Part shown: positions 1 to 10,230 of the stretch, piece by piece | Numbering within the stretch: the stretch's first letter is position 1 | Layout: each line of letters starts with the position of its first letter | Assembly: GCA_003952965.2 (NCBI GenBank) | Contig: CM025851.1 | Location: 31,130,316 to 31,194,315, forward strand | Reading direction: 5' to 3' | Length of the DNA: 64,000 nt | Origin: Morella rubra | Taxonomy: Eukaryota; Streptophyta; Magnoliopsida; Fagales; Myricaceae | Made by a program: the position numbers and the translations under genes | Notes under the pieces: generated by a model | Seen by the model: only the letters and a program-made list of their open reading frames with translations | The model's database searches: none | Told to the model about the DNA's origin: nothing

Positions 1-59
1 AATCGAAAAGTAATTTTTTTTAACATATAAAATGATAATTTTATCTCGTGGTTAATCTG

Positions 60-500
60 TATAACGTGTTTTAGTGACGTATTTAAGACTGACGTGGCAT
101 TGGATTTCGTTAAATGGATTGACGAAATATGGACAGAAGGACTAAATCGTCATACGAGTATAGACTCAGTGATCATAATGTAAAAAAATGAAACATAGTG
201 ACTAAATCGTTAGCGTGGTATAAACCTAGTAACCATTTTGTCAATTTTTCTTTAATTTACATGACAAAACGCAACTTTTTGCTTAAGGATTCTGGCTGAC
301 ATGTTAATCTGGCTGATGTGTGGCACTGACGTGTTAAAAAGCTGACATAGCAAGACATTCCGTTAAATGGATTGACGGAAGTTTGACAATAGGACCAAAT
401 CGTCACGAGAGTATGGACTGAGTGACCATATAGTAAAAAAATGAAACCTAGTGACTAAATTGTCAGCGTGGTATAAACCTAGTGACAATATTGCTAATTT
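60..500. repeat. Two direct copies of a non-coding dispersed repeat
   Basis: Two similar blocks, about 100-240 and 355-495, share the phrases 'aatggattgacg', 'ggtataaacctagt' and 'atgaaac(a/c)tagtgacta', spaced about 250 bp apart. The same family appears in reverse orientation at about 56270-56405. No coding potential is seen. It looks like a non-autonomous transposable element (subterminal or foldback type), but the ends are not clear here because the element may begin before the window. Confidence 0.55.
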
Positions 501-639
501 CCTAAAAATTATCAATAGAAAAGATTTAAGGGGTTTTTTTAATAAAAATATTGAAATTGGTTGTGAGAAGGTGTTGAAATTTGTGTAAAAATGTTTAGTT
601 GTAAAAGTTTTAGCCTTTTGAAAAATTTCAAAAAAAAAA

Positions 640-950
640 AATAGTTGAAATTTTTTTGTTACCTAACATCACCTTAGTTTTAACAAGATTATCCCAAATG
701 AGTCAAATAGTCTTCCGATCGCCCTTCATCCAGTGGAAGCCGCCATTGCCTTATGCGGTGGTCTTATTGTGTCCTAATCTTAGTGGCTGGTTTGTGTGTG
801 CAACTCTTGTGGTTGATTTGTATTGTGTCTCGATTCTTATGGTTGGTTTGTAGTCCTCTCATGGGATCGACCATATTGTAAAGTCCTTTGGTCTATTTAG
901 ATTTTTTGCTCGCCCTCTTCACCTATTTTTTAGTTTGTATTGACTGTATT
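640..950 (+). repeat. LINE-like 3'-end fragment, copy 1
   Basis: Closely matches 4712-5020 (same order of phrases, for example 'gttacctaacatcac' and 'tgtattgtgtctcgattctt') and more distantly the minus strand of 52163-53152 (shared core like 'gcggaagccgccat'). It runs straight into the kinase pseudogene at about 956, without the roughly 670 bp of promoter that separates the same repeat from the intact gene. The shared flank suggests that repeat and gene were duplicated together and the segment between was then deleted. Confidence 0.55.
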
Positions 951-955
951 ATTCA

Positions 956-2120
956 TTGGTTTTTTGCCTGTTCTGTCCTATGGTCTTCTCTGCACTACCC
1001 TCAAACCAAAGCAAAACCATGATCACTCTTTCTAAGCTCCTCAACAGCACAGAATTATCATGGGATATAACCAAAGACGCATGCTCATGGAAAGGAGTTA
1101 CCTGCAGCGGTGGGAATTCCTCCGTAATAGCAATCTCCCTATCTGGGGTTTACCTCTCCTGTTCAGATTTTCTACCTTTGCTTTGCCAGATTGATTCTTT
1201 AATGTTGATCTCTCCAACAACAATCTGACTTCAATCCCAGATGGATTCATCAAACGTTGTGGTGAGAATTGAGGGCTAGAGCTCCTGAATCTTAGCAGAA
1301 ACAGGTTGAAAGGTACTCTGCGTTCTTTTCAAGGTTTTGGTGGGTTAAAGTTCTTGGACTTGTCTTTCAATTTGTTGAGTGGAAACATTAGTCTACAATT
1401 TCAAGTATCGCAACCCTTAAACGTTTTGCAGCCAATCAGAACAATTTTGAAGGTAGCATTCCTAGTGGAATTACAACATTCCTCAAGAACTTAGACCTTA
1501 GTTATAATAAGCTAAGTGGGTCGATTCCTTCAGACATGTTGTCGCCATCAACTTTGGAGATTGTCGATTTGTCTTATAATCGGTTAGAGGGATCTCTACC
1601 TTCAAAAATATCTCAAAGCATGGTCAGGTTGAGATTGGGAAGCAATTCTCTTAACGGGTCAATCCCTTCTGGGGCATTTAGGACACATGAGAAATTGATG
1701 TATCTGGAGCTTGAAAGCAATAGCTTTTCTGGGTTGGTACCTCCGTATTTGGGTTCTTGCCAAAATTTGTCACTGTTGAATCTGGCAGGGAATAATCTGA
1801 GTGGTGCATTGCCTGGAGAGTTGGGTAGTCTTAGCCATCTCCAAGTTCTGAAGCTTCAATTGAACAAGCTGATTGGAGGAATCCCTGTTGAAATTACCCA
1901 GTTACAGAAATTATCATTATTGAATATCAGCTGGACTATGCTGAACGGTTCCATACCTCCTGAAATTTCACACTTGCGAAACCTTGTGAACCTGGACTTA
2001 CAAGGCAACCATCTCAGTGGTGTCATACCCAAGAGTATCGAAGGCATGGATTCTCTGCTGGAACTTCAGCTTCGGGGAAACCAACTTACTGGTGAGATTC
2101 CAAGGATGCCAATGACGTAG
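956..2120 (+). pseudogene. Truncated LRR receptor-like kinase pseudogene
   Basis: This is a broken near-copy of the intact LRR kinase gene at 5684-8791, matching it almost base for base from the end of the signal peptide to the late LRRs. Disabling changes seen against the intact copy are: no start or signal-peptide beginning; a 4-bp deletion near 1200; a G-to-T change making a TGA at about 1270-1272; loss of about 290 bp at 1398-1400 (equivalent to about 6172-6460); and an abrupt end at about 2113, before the last LRRs, membrane segment and kinase domain. The longest remaining open stretch (1536-2120) encodes about eight LRRs but has no promoter or signal peptide. High identity suggests a recent origin or recent conversion. 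I consider it non-functional, although it could give a non-coding or regulatory transcript. Confidence 0.9.
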
Positions 2121-2689
2121 CAGGAGGCAAATACGACATTTTACTTTGGATTGCTCGCGTGTCATGTAAAGTGGCAGAAGAAAATAAACCTAGTAAGCAA
2201 CATGGACATATGTCTTATTATTAGTGGAGATGTCGTGGAGTCATTTAACATGTCAGCAAATTTTCAACGGTTTTGGACGGAAGTTAGATTGAGGAACATG
2301 GATGAGAATCGCATAAAAACACAGGGACAACAAAACATACCTTAAAGACATTTTTAGGAAAAAGTTAAACCACAAGGACACATCTTATATTTTAGCCTTT
2401 TCTTTTTAGAAACTCTTAAAATTTCAAACCTTTACTATGGTCTACTAATTCTAAGTTATCTCAAGTATGAGATATAAAAATTACACAATATGTGTGGAAT
2501 GGACAAACTGCACAAATCTTAGGAATAGTAAAGATGAAGCTTTAGATATCCTCGTCATCTCAATTCGTGTAGGACGAAGATACGGCACTAACTTGAAGAG
2601 ATCGACACTGCAAATATCTCGGTGCAAAAAAAACATCCTTACTTGCAAATTTGCAATGAAAAAAGGGCAAATGTGGCTTTATAAAAGTG
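2121..2689. other. Spacer without recognisable gene
   Basis: Unique-looking, moderately AT-rich sequence after the pseudogene break. The open frames at 2151-2345 and 2467-2745 look like chance frames, with no recognisable domain or splice context. Confidence 0.5.
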
Positions 2690-2880
2690 TACAGGAGTCT
2701 ACTAAAGAAATGCTTTGCTTACAATGGGCAAATGTGGTTTTATAAAAGTGTGTGGGAGTCTAACAACCCAGCGGCCCCCAGTCAACCTTAGAAGTCTTTG
2801 CACTGGCAGACACGTCGTCCAGTCAACTCCACTACTACAACACGCCAATATCTTCTTATTTCCTGACCAATCCCATGACT
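2690..2880 (+). promoter_or_regulatory. Displaced copy of the LRR kinase promoter
   Basis: Resembles 5290-5480, the region about 200-400 bp upstream of the intact kinase start. Shared strings include 'aagtgtgtgggagtc', 'cgtccagtcaactccac' and 'acgccaa(t/c)atcttctt'. A near-repeat of about 70 bp ('gcaaatgtgg(c/t)tttataaaag') also precedes it at 2656-2745. No kinase coding sequence follows, so it is a relic promoter, or the edge of another lost tandem copy. Confidence 0.65.
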
Positions 2881-3919
2881 TACGTTAAGAATAAAAAAAA
2901 TCTTCACGTTTTATTTGAAAAATAAAATTTTTTTATATCCAATCAACAAAATTTCAAAATTTTCATACAAATTTAATACTTTTAATACTCACTTTAATAA
3001 TTTTCTCATAAAAAAATTACATCAAATCTTCTCTTTCATTTTTTTTTAACAAACTTCAATAAAAATCATTTCACAATCAAATATTCTTTAAAAAAAAATT
3101 ACCAACCTTTTACAAACTCTCATAAAAATTAAACTCTAAATTTTTTTAATTTTTTTTTAAAATTTTATAAGATATTTGTGAAAATTGATAAAAAAAAAAT
3201 TTAACTATATTTACTGGAAAATTGATTTGTATAAAGTGAAGATTGATGATTTGATATAATTTGTTTGAGATAAATATACTTTGTATATTCCAATTACAAG
3301 GGTCTTGACACTTTACACCATAAATTATTATTTTTCTCACGTTGGATACACCAACTATTGATTTCAGATATCTTTCTATCAATTTTGAAGGAAATAAATT
3401 TTTGGGGTTGATTTTATTCTCATAGACTAGTGACTATCAAATATTATGGGATACAATTGTCATTTTATGAGTCAAAAAACCATTTTTCATTCAAATTTAT
3501 GGAAAATTATAACAAAGTTCAAATATCTGAAATCAATAATTGATGTGAGCAATGTGATAAAAAAAATAATAGATTGAAATACAAAGTGTTAAGAACACTA
3601 TTATTAGTTAAGTATGTGAAAAAGTGTGAAAACAGATAATTTAATAATAATATTTTTTTAAAAATAAAAAAGTATTGAAATTGGTATTTTAGTATTAGTT
3701 TGGAAGAAGAAAAAAACTTATGTGCGCCTTCCATTAATAAAAGTTTCAATGACTCCAGTAAAACCTCCTTCACTTGTGTGCGCAGCGGCAAAGACTGGAA
3801 AGTTAAAAGCAAAGAGAGTAAATGAATAAATCAATGTAAGATGTAAAAGACGAACATAAAAGAGAAAAAAAAAATATTAGTTGTTTTCTAAGATGGACTT
3901 GGACTTGGTATTTTACTTC

Positions 3920-3950
<31 letters not shown>

Positions 3951-4355
3951 TTCCTTTTTTGAGCATAATTTCATAGGATATATTACTGAAATTCAGAGAA
4001 CCAAAATAGAAGTGTGTAGAATGGATTATGGGAAGGATGCAGAAGGAGACAAAAGGATGGCATTGTATGAGCAGTATAATCCTAGTGAATTAGCAACTCT
4101 ATGACTACTAATGAGTCTTTATAGAAGTCACTCTAACATAATTTTCTTTACATCGTGAGTTCGTATCGGTGCTTACCATCAAACCAGAAGAGAAGAGAAA
4201 CAAAGGGTACATTATTATTTCCATCTTCTATCATTAACCTGCACAAAATCAGAAATAAACTTCTATTAAATTTTTTTTTTTGAGTTGGAGGATATCATAA
4301 TAAGCCTCATATCTATAGATAAAAAACAATCAACCTCTCAAGTTTCAATTTATTT
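2881..4355. other. AT-rich intergenic region
   Basis: Very AT-rich spacer with homopolymer runs and a (TTC)n stretch near 3915-3945. Short phrases such as 'ttgatttcagatat' (3359) recur inverted ('atatctgaaatcaataat', 3522) and again near 9640, so degenerate MITE-like debris is likely. The open frames at 3146-3382 and 3519-3812 have AT-driven composition and no domain. I see no gene. Confidence 0.5.
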
Positions 4356-4359
4356 GAAT

Positions 4360-4665
4360 ACGCCCCATAAGTTGCAAGTAATTATCAATTCTTACTCTCC
4401 CATAAGTTTAAACCATACGAAAAATGACCGAAATATCCTTTATTACAAAATTACTGAAAATATATTTAATATTTTTTAAAAAATTATATATAAATAAATA
4501 AAATACTAAATAAATTATAAAAATTCTATTTTACTTTTTAACTTTTTATTCATTTTCCTTAAATTTATCTTGAAGGGATATTTCAATAAATCTAAAGCTA
4601 CTTCGAAAGGAGAGTGATGATTTGATTCCTTGCAACTTATTGGATGTAATTTTATGGGGTGGGTA
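4360..4665. repeat. MITE-like element with terminal inverted repeats
   Basis: The left end ('ccccataagttgcaag', about 4363) and the right end (reverse complement of 'cttgcaacttat', 4629, plus 'ttttatgggg') form imperfect inverted repeats of about 45 bp that also share an 'actctcc' segment. The right arm carries about 13 extra bases. The 200-bp AT-rich middle has no coding potential. No clear target-site duplication was found, so the superfamily is undecided. Confidence 0.5.
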
Positions 4666-4711
4666 AAAATGTGAAGAGAGAAATGATTTGAATGAATATT
4701 TTATATTTTAA

Positions 4712-5065
4712 AAAAAAAAATAGTTGAAATTTTTTGTTACCTAACATCACTTTAACAAGATTGTTTTGAACGAGTCGGATAGTCTTCTGATCGCCCTTCA
4801 TCCAGTAGAAACCGCCATCGTCTTGTGTGGTGGTCTTGTTATGTCCTAATTCTAGTAGACGATTTGTAGATCTAACTCTTGCAATTGGTTTGTATTGTGT
4901 CTCGATTCTTATGGTTGGTTTATAATCCTCTCGTGGAATCCACTGTATTGTAAAGTCTTTTGGTCTATTTAGACTTTTTTGCTGGCCACCTATTTTTTAG
5001 TCTGTATTGATTGTATAATTCTCTGTGCTTAATATATTTCAGTTGCATGGTAAAAAAAAAAAAAT
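4712..5065 (+). repeat. LINE-like 3'-end fragment, copy 2
   Basis: Second copy of the repeat at 640-950, here with its 3' end complete: it finishes in an A-rich tail at about 5050-5063, as a 5'-truncated non-LTR retroposon would. It resembles the 3' half of the minus-strand retroposon at 52163-53152. It lies about 620 bp upstream of the intact kinase start. Confidence 0.55.
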
Positions 5066-5683
5066 GAAAAAATGAAAAAAGGTTCGTCGTCTCCATCAAA
5101 TAAGCTTAAAGTGGGGTCCCATTTCCGAGTCATCTCCATTTAAGAGTACGCGTGTTTGAATAAGCCCCTTCTTCGAGTCCAAGTATGGAATGAACTCCAT
5201 GACAGGGGACACCTCTTTGGCTCTTTCCAGGACTTTTTGGGTGCTTGACGCAAAAATACACATTCACACCCCAAAAACGAGAAGCAAAGGCAAATGGAGC
5301 TCTGTAAAAAGTGTGTGGGAGTCAAAGTCCACGTTGAAGTTTTGGACAAGATAACCCCACCACTTTAGAACTTTTAGTCTAGTCTTCTGCCGGAGCAGAC
5401 CAGCCGTCCAGTCAACTCCACCCCTACGGCACGCCAACATCTTCTTCTATCGTTCCCATTTCCCTAGAATTTCCGTGCCCCTGACCATACCCAGAACCTA
5501 AGACACCTCTCTCACTCCCTCTTAAGCTACTTGTAATTCTCTCCTATTCTTCACCTTCCCCTGCCAGTTACCTCTTCGGTTTCCTCCCACCTGAAACCAA
5601 ACCAGTACTATATTAGGCCACGCCTGCATACTTACTTGTAATTGAAAAAGAACAGAAGAATAATTCTCAGCAGTAAGCTAAAA
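5066..5683 (+). promoter_or_regulatory. Upstream region of the LRR kinase gene
   Basis: Holds the promoter and leader of the kinase gene. The last 170 bp are CT-rich (about 5505-5590), common in plant leaders, and a weak TATA-like 'ctatatta' lies at about 5608. The transcription start cannot be fixed from sequence. Part of the region (5290-5480) is duplicated at 2690-2880. Confidence 0.4.
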
Positions 5684-8600
5684 ATGAGCATGTCTGAGCT
5701 CGGCACTCCTTTGCTTCATTTCTCCTTGTTTTTTTGCCTGTTCTGTCCTATGGTCTTCTCTGCACTACCCTCAAACCAAAGCAAAACCATGATCACTCTT
5801 TCTAAGCTCCTCAACAGCACAGAATTATCATGGGATATAACCAAAGACCCATGCTCATGGAAAGGAGTTACCTGCAGCGGTGGGAATTCCTCCGTAATAG
5901 CAATCTCCCTATCTGGGTTTTCCTTCTCCTCTTCAGATTTTCTACCTTTGCTTTGCCAGATAGATTCTTTAAGGAGTGTTGATCTCTCCAACAACTCTCT
6001 GACTTCAATCCCAGATGGATTCATCAAACGTTGTGGTGAGAATGGAGGGCTAGAGCTCCTGAATATTAGCAGAAACCGGTTGCAAGGTACTCTGCCTACT
6101 TTTCAAGGTTTTGGTGGGTTAAAGTTCTTGGACTTGTCTTACAATTTGTTGAGTGGAAACATTAGTCTACAGTTAAATGGATTGGATGCCCTGAAAAGTT
6201 TGAATCTCAGTTTCAACCATTTTGATGGCCTTATTCCTGCCAACCTTGGGAAAGCCATGGTTTTGGAGCTGCTTGTGCTCTCTACGAATGATTTCCGAGG
6301 TGTAATCCCTGACCATATCATGGACTACCGCAATTTGACTCTGATTGACTTGAGTGTAAACAAACTTTCTGGTTCAATTCCAGATAGAATTGGAAACCTC
6401 CCTAAGTTGGAAGTTTTAATTCTATCTTCCAATAACTTTAATGGGGCAATCCCACAAGTCATTTCAAGCATCGCAACCCTTAAACGTTTTGCAGCCAATC
6501 AGAACAATTTTGAAGGTAGCATTCCTAGTAGAATTACAACATTCCTCAAGAACTTAGACCTTAGTTATAATATGCTAAGTGGGTCGATTCCTTCAGACAT
6601 GTTGTCACCATCAACTTTGGAGACTGTCGATTTGTCTTATAATCGGTTAGAGGGATCTCTACCTTCAAAAATATCTCAAAGCATGGTCAGGTTGAGATTG
6701 GGAAGCAATTCTCTTAACGGGTCAATCCCTTCTGGAGCATTTGGGACACATGAGAAATTGATGTATCTGGAGCTTGAAAACAATAGCTTTTCCGGGTTGG
6801 TACCTCCGGTTTTGGGTTCTTGCCAGAATTTGTCACTGTTGAATCTGGCAGGGAATAATCTGAGTGGTGCATTGCCTGGAGAGTTGGGTAGTCTTAGCCA
6901 TCTCCAAGTTCTGAAGCTTCAATTGAACAAGCTGATTGGAGGAATCCCTGTTGAAATTACCCAGTTACAGAAATTATCATTATTGAATATCAGCTGGAAT
7001 ATGCTGAACGGTTCCATACCTCCTGAAATTTCACACTTGCGAAACCTTGTGAACCTGGACTTACAAGGCAACCATCTCAGTGGTGTCATACCCAAGAGTA
7101 TCGAAGGCATGGATTCTCTGCTGGAACTTCAGCTTGGGGGAAACCAACTTACTGGTGAGATTCCAAAGATGCCAACAACTTTGCAGATTGCTTTAAATCT
7201 CAGTACCAACATTCTTGAGGGGCCTATTCCAAATAGTCTTGCGAATCTTGCTGCATTAGAAGTTTTGGATCTCTCAAACAACAAATTGACCGGGAAGATA
7301 CCAACGTTTCTTGCAGAACCCAGATCCCTGATACGTTTGCTACTTTCTAACAATCAGCTCTCTGGAACAATTCCAAAGTTTGGTCCGTGGCTTACGTTTG
7401 ATGTAAATGGAAATAAGGATCTTATTAACGCAACAACATCAGATACTTCACCAAAGTCAGCCCAGAAGGGAAGATCAATTGCCGCAGCTCTTGTTATTGG
7501 GTTTGCAGCAGCTCTTTTCGCTGTTGGGGTAGTCACAGGCCTTGCTATATCAATCTCAAGACGCTATTACAGGGTTAATGATGAATATCCACAATCGGCA
7601 GAAAATCTTCCCCTTCCTCAGGTCCTTGAAGGCAGTCTATTAACTGCAAATGGAATCCACAGATCGAGTATCAACTTTAACAAAGCTATAGAAGTAGTTG
7701 CTAATCCAGCAAACGTTATGCTCAAGACTAGGTTTTCAACCTACTATAAAGCAGTCATGCCATCCGGATCAAGCTACTTTGTCAAGAAGATTAACTGGAG
7801 TGACAAGATATTCCAATTTGGGGGCCATGATAAATTCAGGCGAGAGATGGAGTTCTTGGGGAAACTGAGCAATTCAAATGTCATGACTCCTTTAGCCTAT
7901 GTTTTGACAGTGGACAATGCTTATCTGTTCTACGAATTTGCTCAAAAGGGCACCCTTTTTGACGTACTTCATGCTAGCTTGGGAAGTGCTTTGGATTGGG
8001 CAAGTAGATACAGCATAGCAGTTGGAGTTGCTCAGGGACTTGCTTTTCTGCACGGATGTACGTTTGGCCCTATGCTTCTTCTCGACTTATCAAGCAGAAA
8101 CATCATGCTGAAGTCCCTCAAGGAACCTCAGATTGGAGATATTGAGCTATATAAGGTGATTGATCCATTGAAGAGCACTGGAAGCATCTCTGCGATAGCT
8201 GGTTCTGTTGGCTATATTCCTCCAGGTCAGGAACTCTTTTCCCTATCTTTCAGAAAATCAGTTCACTAAACCATATAGCCATACGTCAAGCTGATATTGC
8301 ATTTGCTGCATATTTCAATCCTTTGTGAAGTCCTCTCAATAATATCATACCCTGATCCGTGATGTCAATTTCAATGCATATTCTTCTCCTCAACCATGCA
8401 TGCCTTAGTTTAATTCCTTTCTGAATTTATTTCAAGTCAAATGGCCTCTAAACCTCTCAAGGTACTTGTTTGGTGATTAGCAGAGTACGCTTACACGATG
8501 AGGGTAACAATGGCTGGGAATGTTTACAGCTTTGGGGTCGTTCTCTTGGAACTGCTAACAGGAAAACCAGCTGTTAGTGAGGGAACCGAGTTGGCTAAGT

Positions 8601-8791
8601 GGGCACTAAGTAATTCATTCAAGGAAGACAAATGGGATCACATCCTTGACTTTAAAGTCAGCAGAACATCACTTGCCATCAGAAGTCAGATGCTTGCACT
8701 CCTGAAGGTTGCTCTTAGTTGTGTAAATGTGTCACCAGAGGCAAGGCCGAAGGTGAAGAACGTGCTGCGTATGCTCCTCAATGCCAGATAG
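5684..8791 (+). CDS. LRR receptor-like kinase, PXC3/At1g34420-like, with degenerate kinase motifs
   Basis: Two exons, 5684-8225 and 8484-8791, joined by a GT-AG intron; the joined frame gives 949 residues. The start is the ATG at 5684, just ahead of a hydrophobic signal peptide (about residues 1-27). Then come the N-terminal cap, about twenty 24-residue LRRs, a membrane span (about 599-622) and a kinase-like domain (about 675-945). The glycine-rich loop is replaced by 'KTRFSTYY'. Lys701 and an alpha-C glutamate remain; HRD reads LLD (Asp801) with Asn806 kept; DFG reads D819-I-E. The splice junction restores the PPEYAYTMRVT activation segment. The product should sit in the plasma membrane with LRRs outside. 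The ligand is unknown. Motif loss suggests a weak or inactive kinase acting by scaffolding, which is inference. A truncated pseudogene copy lies at 956-2120. Confidence 0.93.
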
Positions 8792-10230
8792 AGCATAAGC
8801 CTCCCTCATAAGATAAAATCATTTTGGAATTTGCAATTTTGTACTCATTCCCTTCTATAGAATCAGTGAAAGGAAGAAGCTTCTCTTTCCATTAAGTTGA
8901 AAAATTGTTTGATCCTTTCCTTGCCCCTTCCCTCTGTGGCTGGGCATTATAGACTTGTAGGACCTTCTCGTCTGTATATGTATGCTTTTTCTTAGCATCT
9001 TCTTATGCAGAATACACATATAGCAAGTGTGGCTTTTATCGACTAATTGGACTTCTCATCTTCCAACCCGCAATATTGATGGCAGAAGCCCAACTCCAGT
9101 TTGAAATATCTTACACACCTGCATCGAATTCGAGCTTCGATGAGCTTTTAAGGCTCTGTAGTGACTAATGAGCAGATGAACTTGGCGTCTGTTCCCTAGA
9201 ATGCGACATCCATTGATCAGGTTCTGTTAAGGCCACGAGAGAGAGAGAGAGAGAGGGAAGAAGTTAAATACCAGTATCCAGTCACAATCTATTATTTTTG
9301 TCACATTATATTCAATAACTTTTTACCTCAATCTATTATTTTTGTCACATTACACTTATTAATTACACCTCAATCTATTATTTTTGTCACATTATATTCA
9401 ATAACTTTTTATCTCAATCTATTATTTTTGTCACATTACACTTATTAATTACTGATTTCAAACACTTTGCACTTCAATTAAAATTTTCCTTTAATTTGAA
9501 ATGAAAATTTATTTTTTTACCTTACCAAATTATGATTTTATCCTAATATAATGATCACTATCAAAAAAACTTATAGGGACAACATTGTCATTTTGCACCA
9601 AAAATTCATTTTCCATCCAAATTAACCAAAATTTTTTACAGAAATCAATAATTGATGAAGGTAATGTGTAATGACCCCATAATTAGAAGGTCAAAAATGT
9701 ATTTATCCCAAAAAAAATCAGGTTCCACAAAGGGCGATTTCACTACATAGACGCGTATTCTTTAAATTTCTAGGCTGGAACTGTAGTTAATATAGTTTGC
9801 TGACATGCTAGGCAAAATGAAGCAGACTGTATGCCTTCCTCTTCTCTAACGCAGAATTTCTGTTAAACCTGTTCATTCAACTTTGAAGAACATTACACTT
9901 AAAATCTCAAAAGAGATACATGCTTCAGCAAACTAGTGAAGAAAATATGATCACATGACAACCATGAACAGTCAAATGTAATGAGTAGACCAATAATAAA
10001 TAACCAGCATTTATGACACCGTCCAAGTGAAAACCCAAGACGTCTGAGAAGGTAGAGAATTGAATTAAAGAACCTATAACTCAAAAGAATCTTTTCTCCT
10101 CAAAATTCTGCTCCTGTCTTTGAACAGTGTAAGTTTCTCTCCCATGAGACTACCCAATCACGAGCCTTTGGAGCGTTATAGGATGAAAATATCTAGGACG
10201 CTTGGAGGCCACTTGACAATGAATGTGAAA
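8792..10230. other. Convergent intergenic region between LRR kinase and E2 gene
   Basis: Contains the 3' ends of the two convergent genes, a (GA)n run at about 9238-9256, the tandem repeat at 9285-9456 and AT-rich debris at 9470-9720 that resembles 3290-3550. The open frame at 9899-10084 overlaps the likely 3' UTR of the E2 gene and shows no domain. Confidence 0.5.
9285..9456. repeat. Dimeric tandem repeat, units 44+42 bp, two dimers
   Basis: The phrase 'caatctattatttttgtcac' starts at 9285, 9329, 9371 and 9415. Alternate units end differently ('attcaataactttt' versus 'cacttattaatt'), so the basic period is an 86-bp dimer present twice. This two-level structure implies one monomer duplication, divergence, then duplication of the pair. 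Confidence 0.9.

Noticed and set aside
3519..3812. 97-codon minus-strand frame rich in Phe/Leu
   Set aside because: Composition is that of AT-rich sequence (poly-A/T runs) and there is no homologous motif.
9285..9456. CRISPR-like array
   Set aside because: Units are contiguous dimers without unique spacers, in a plant nuclear genome.
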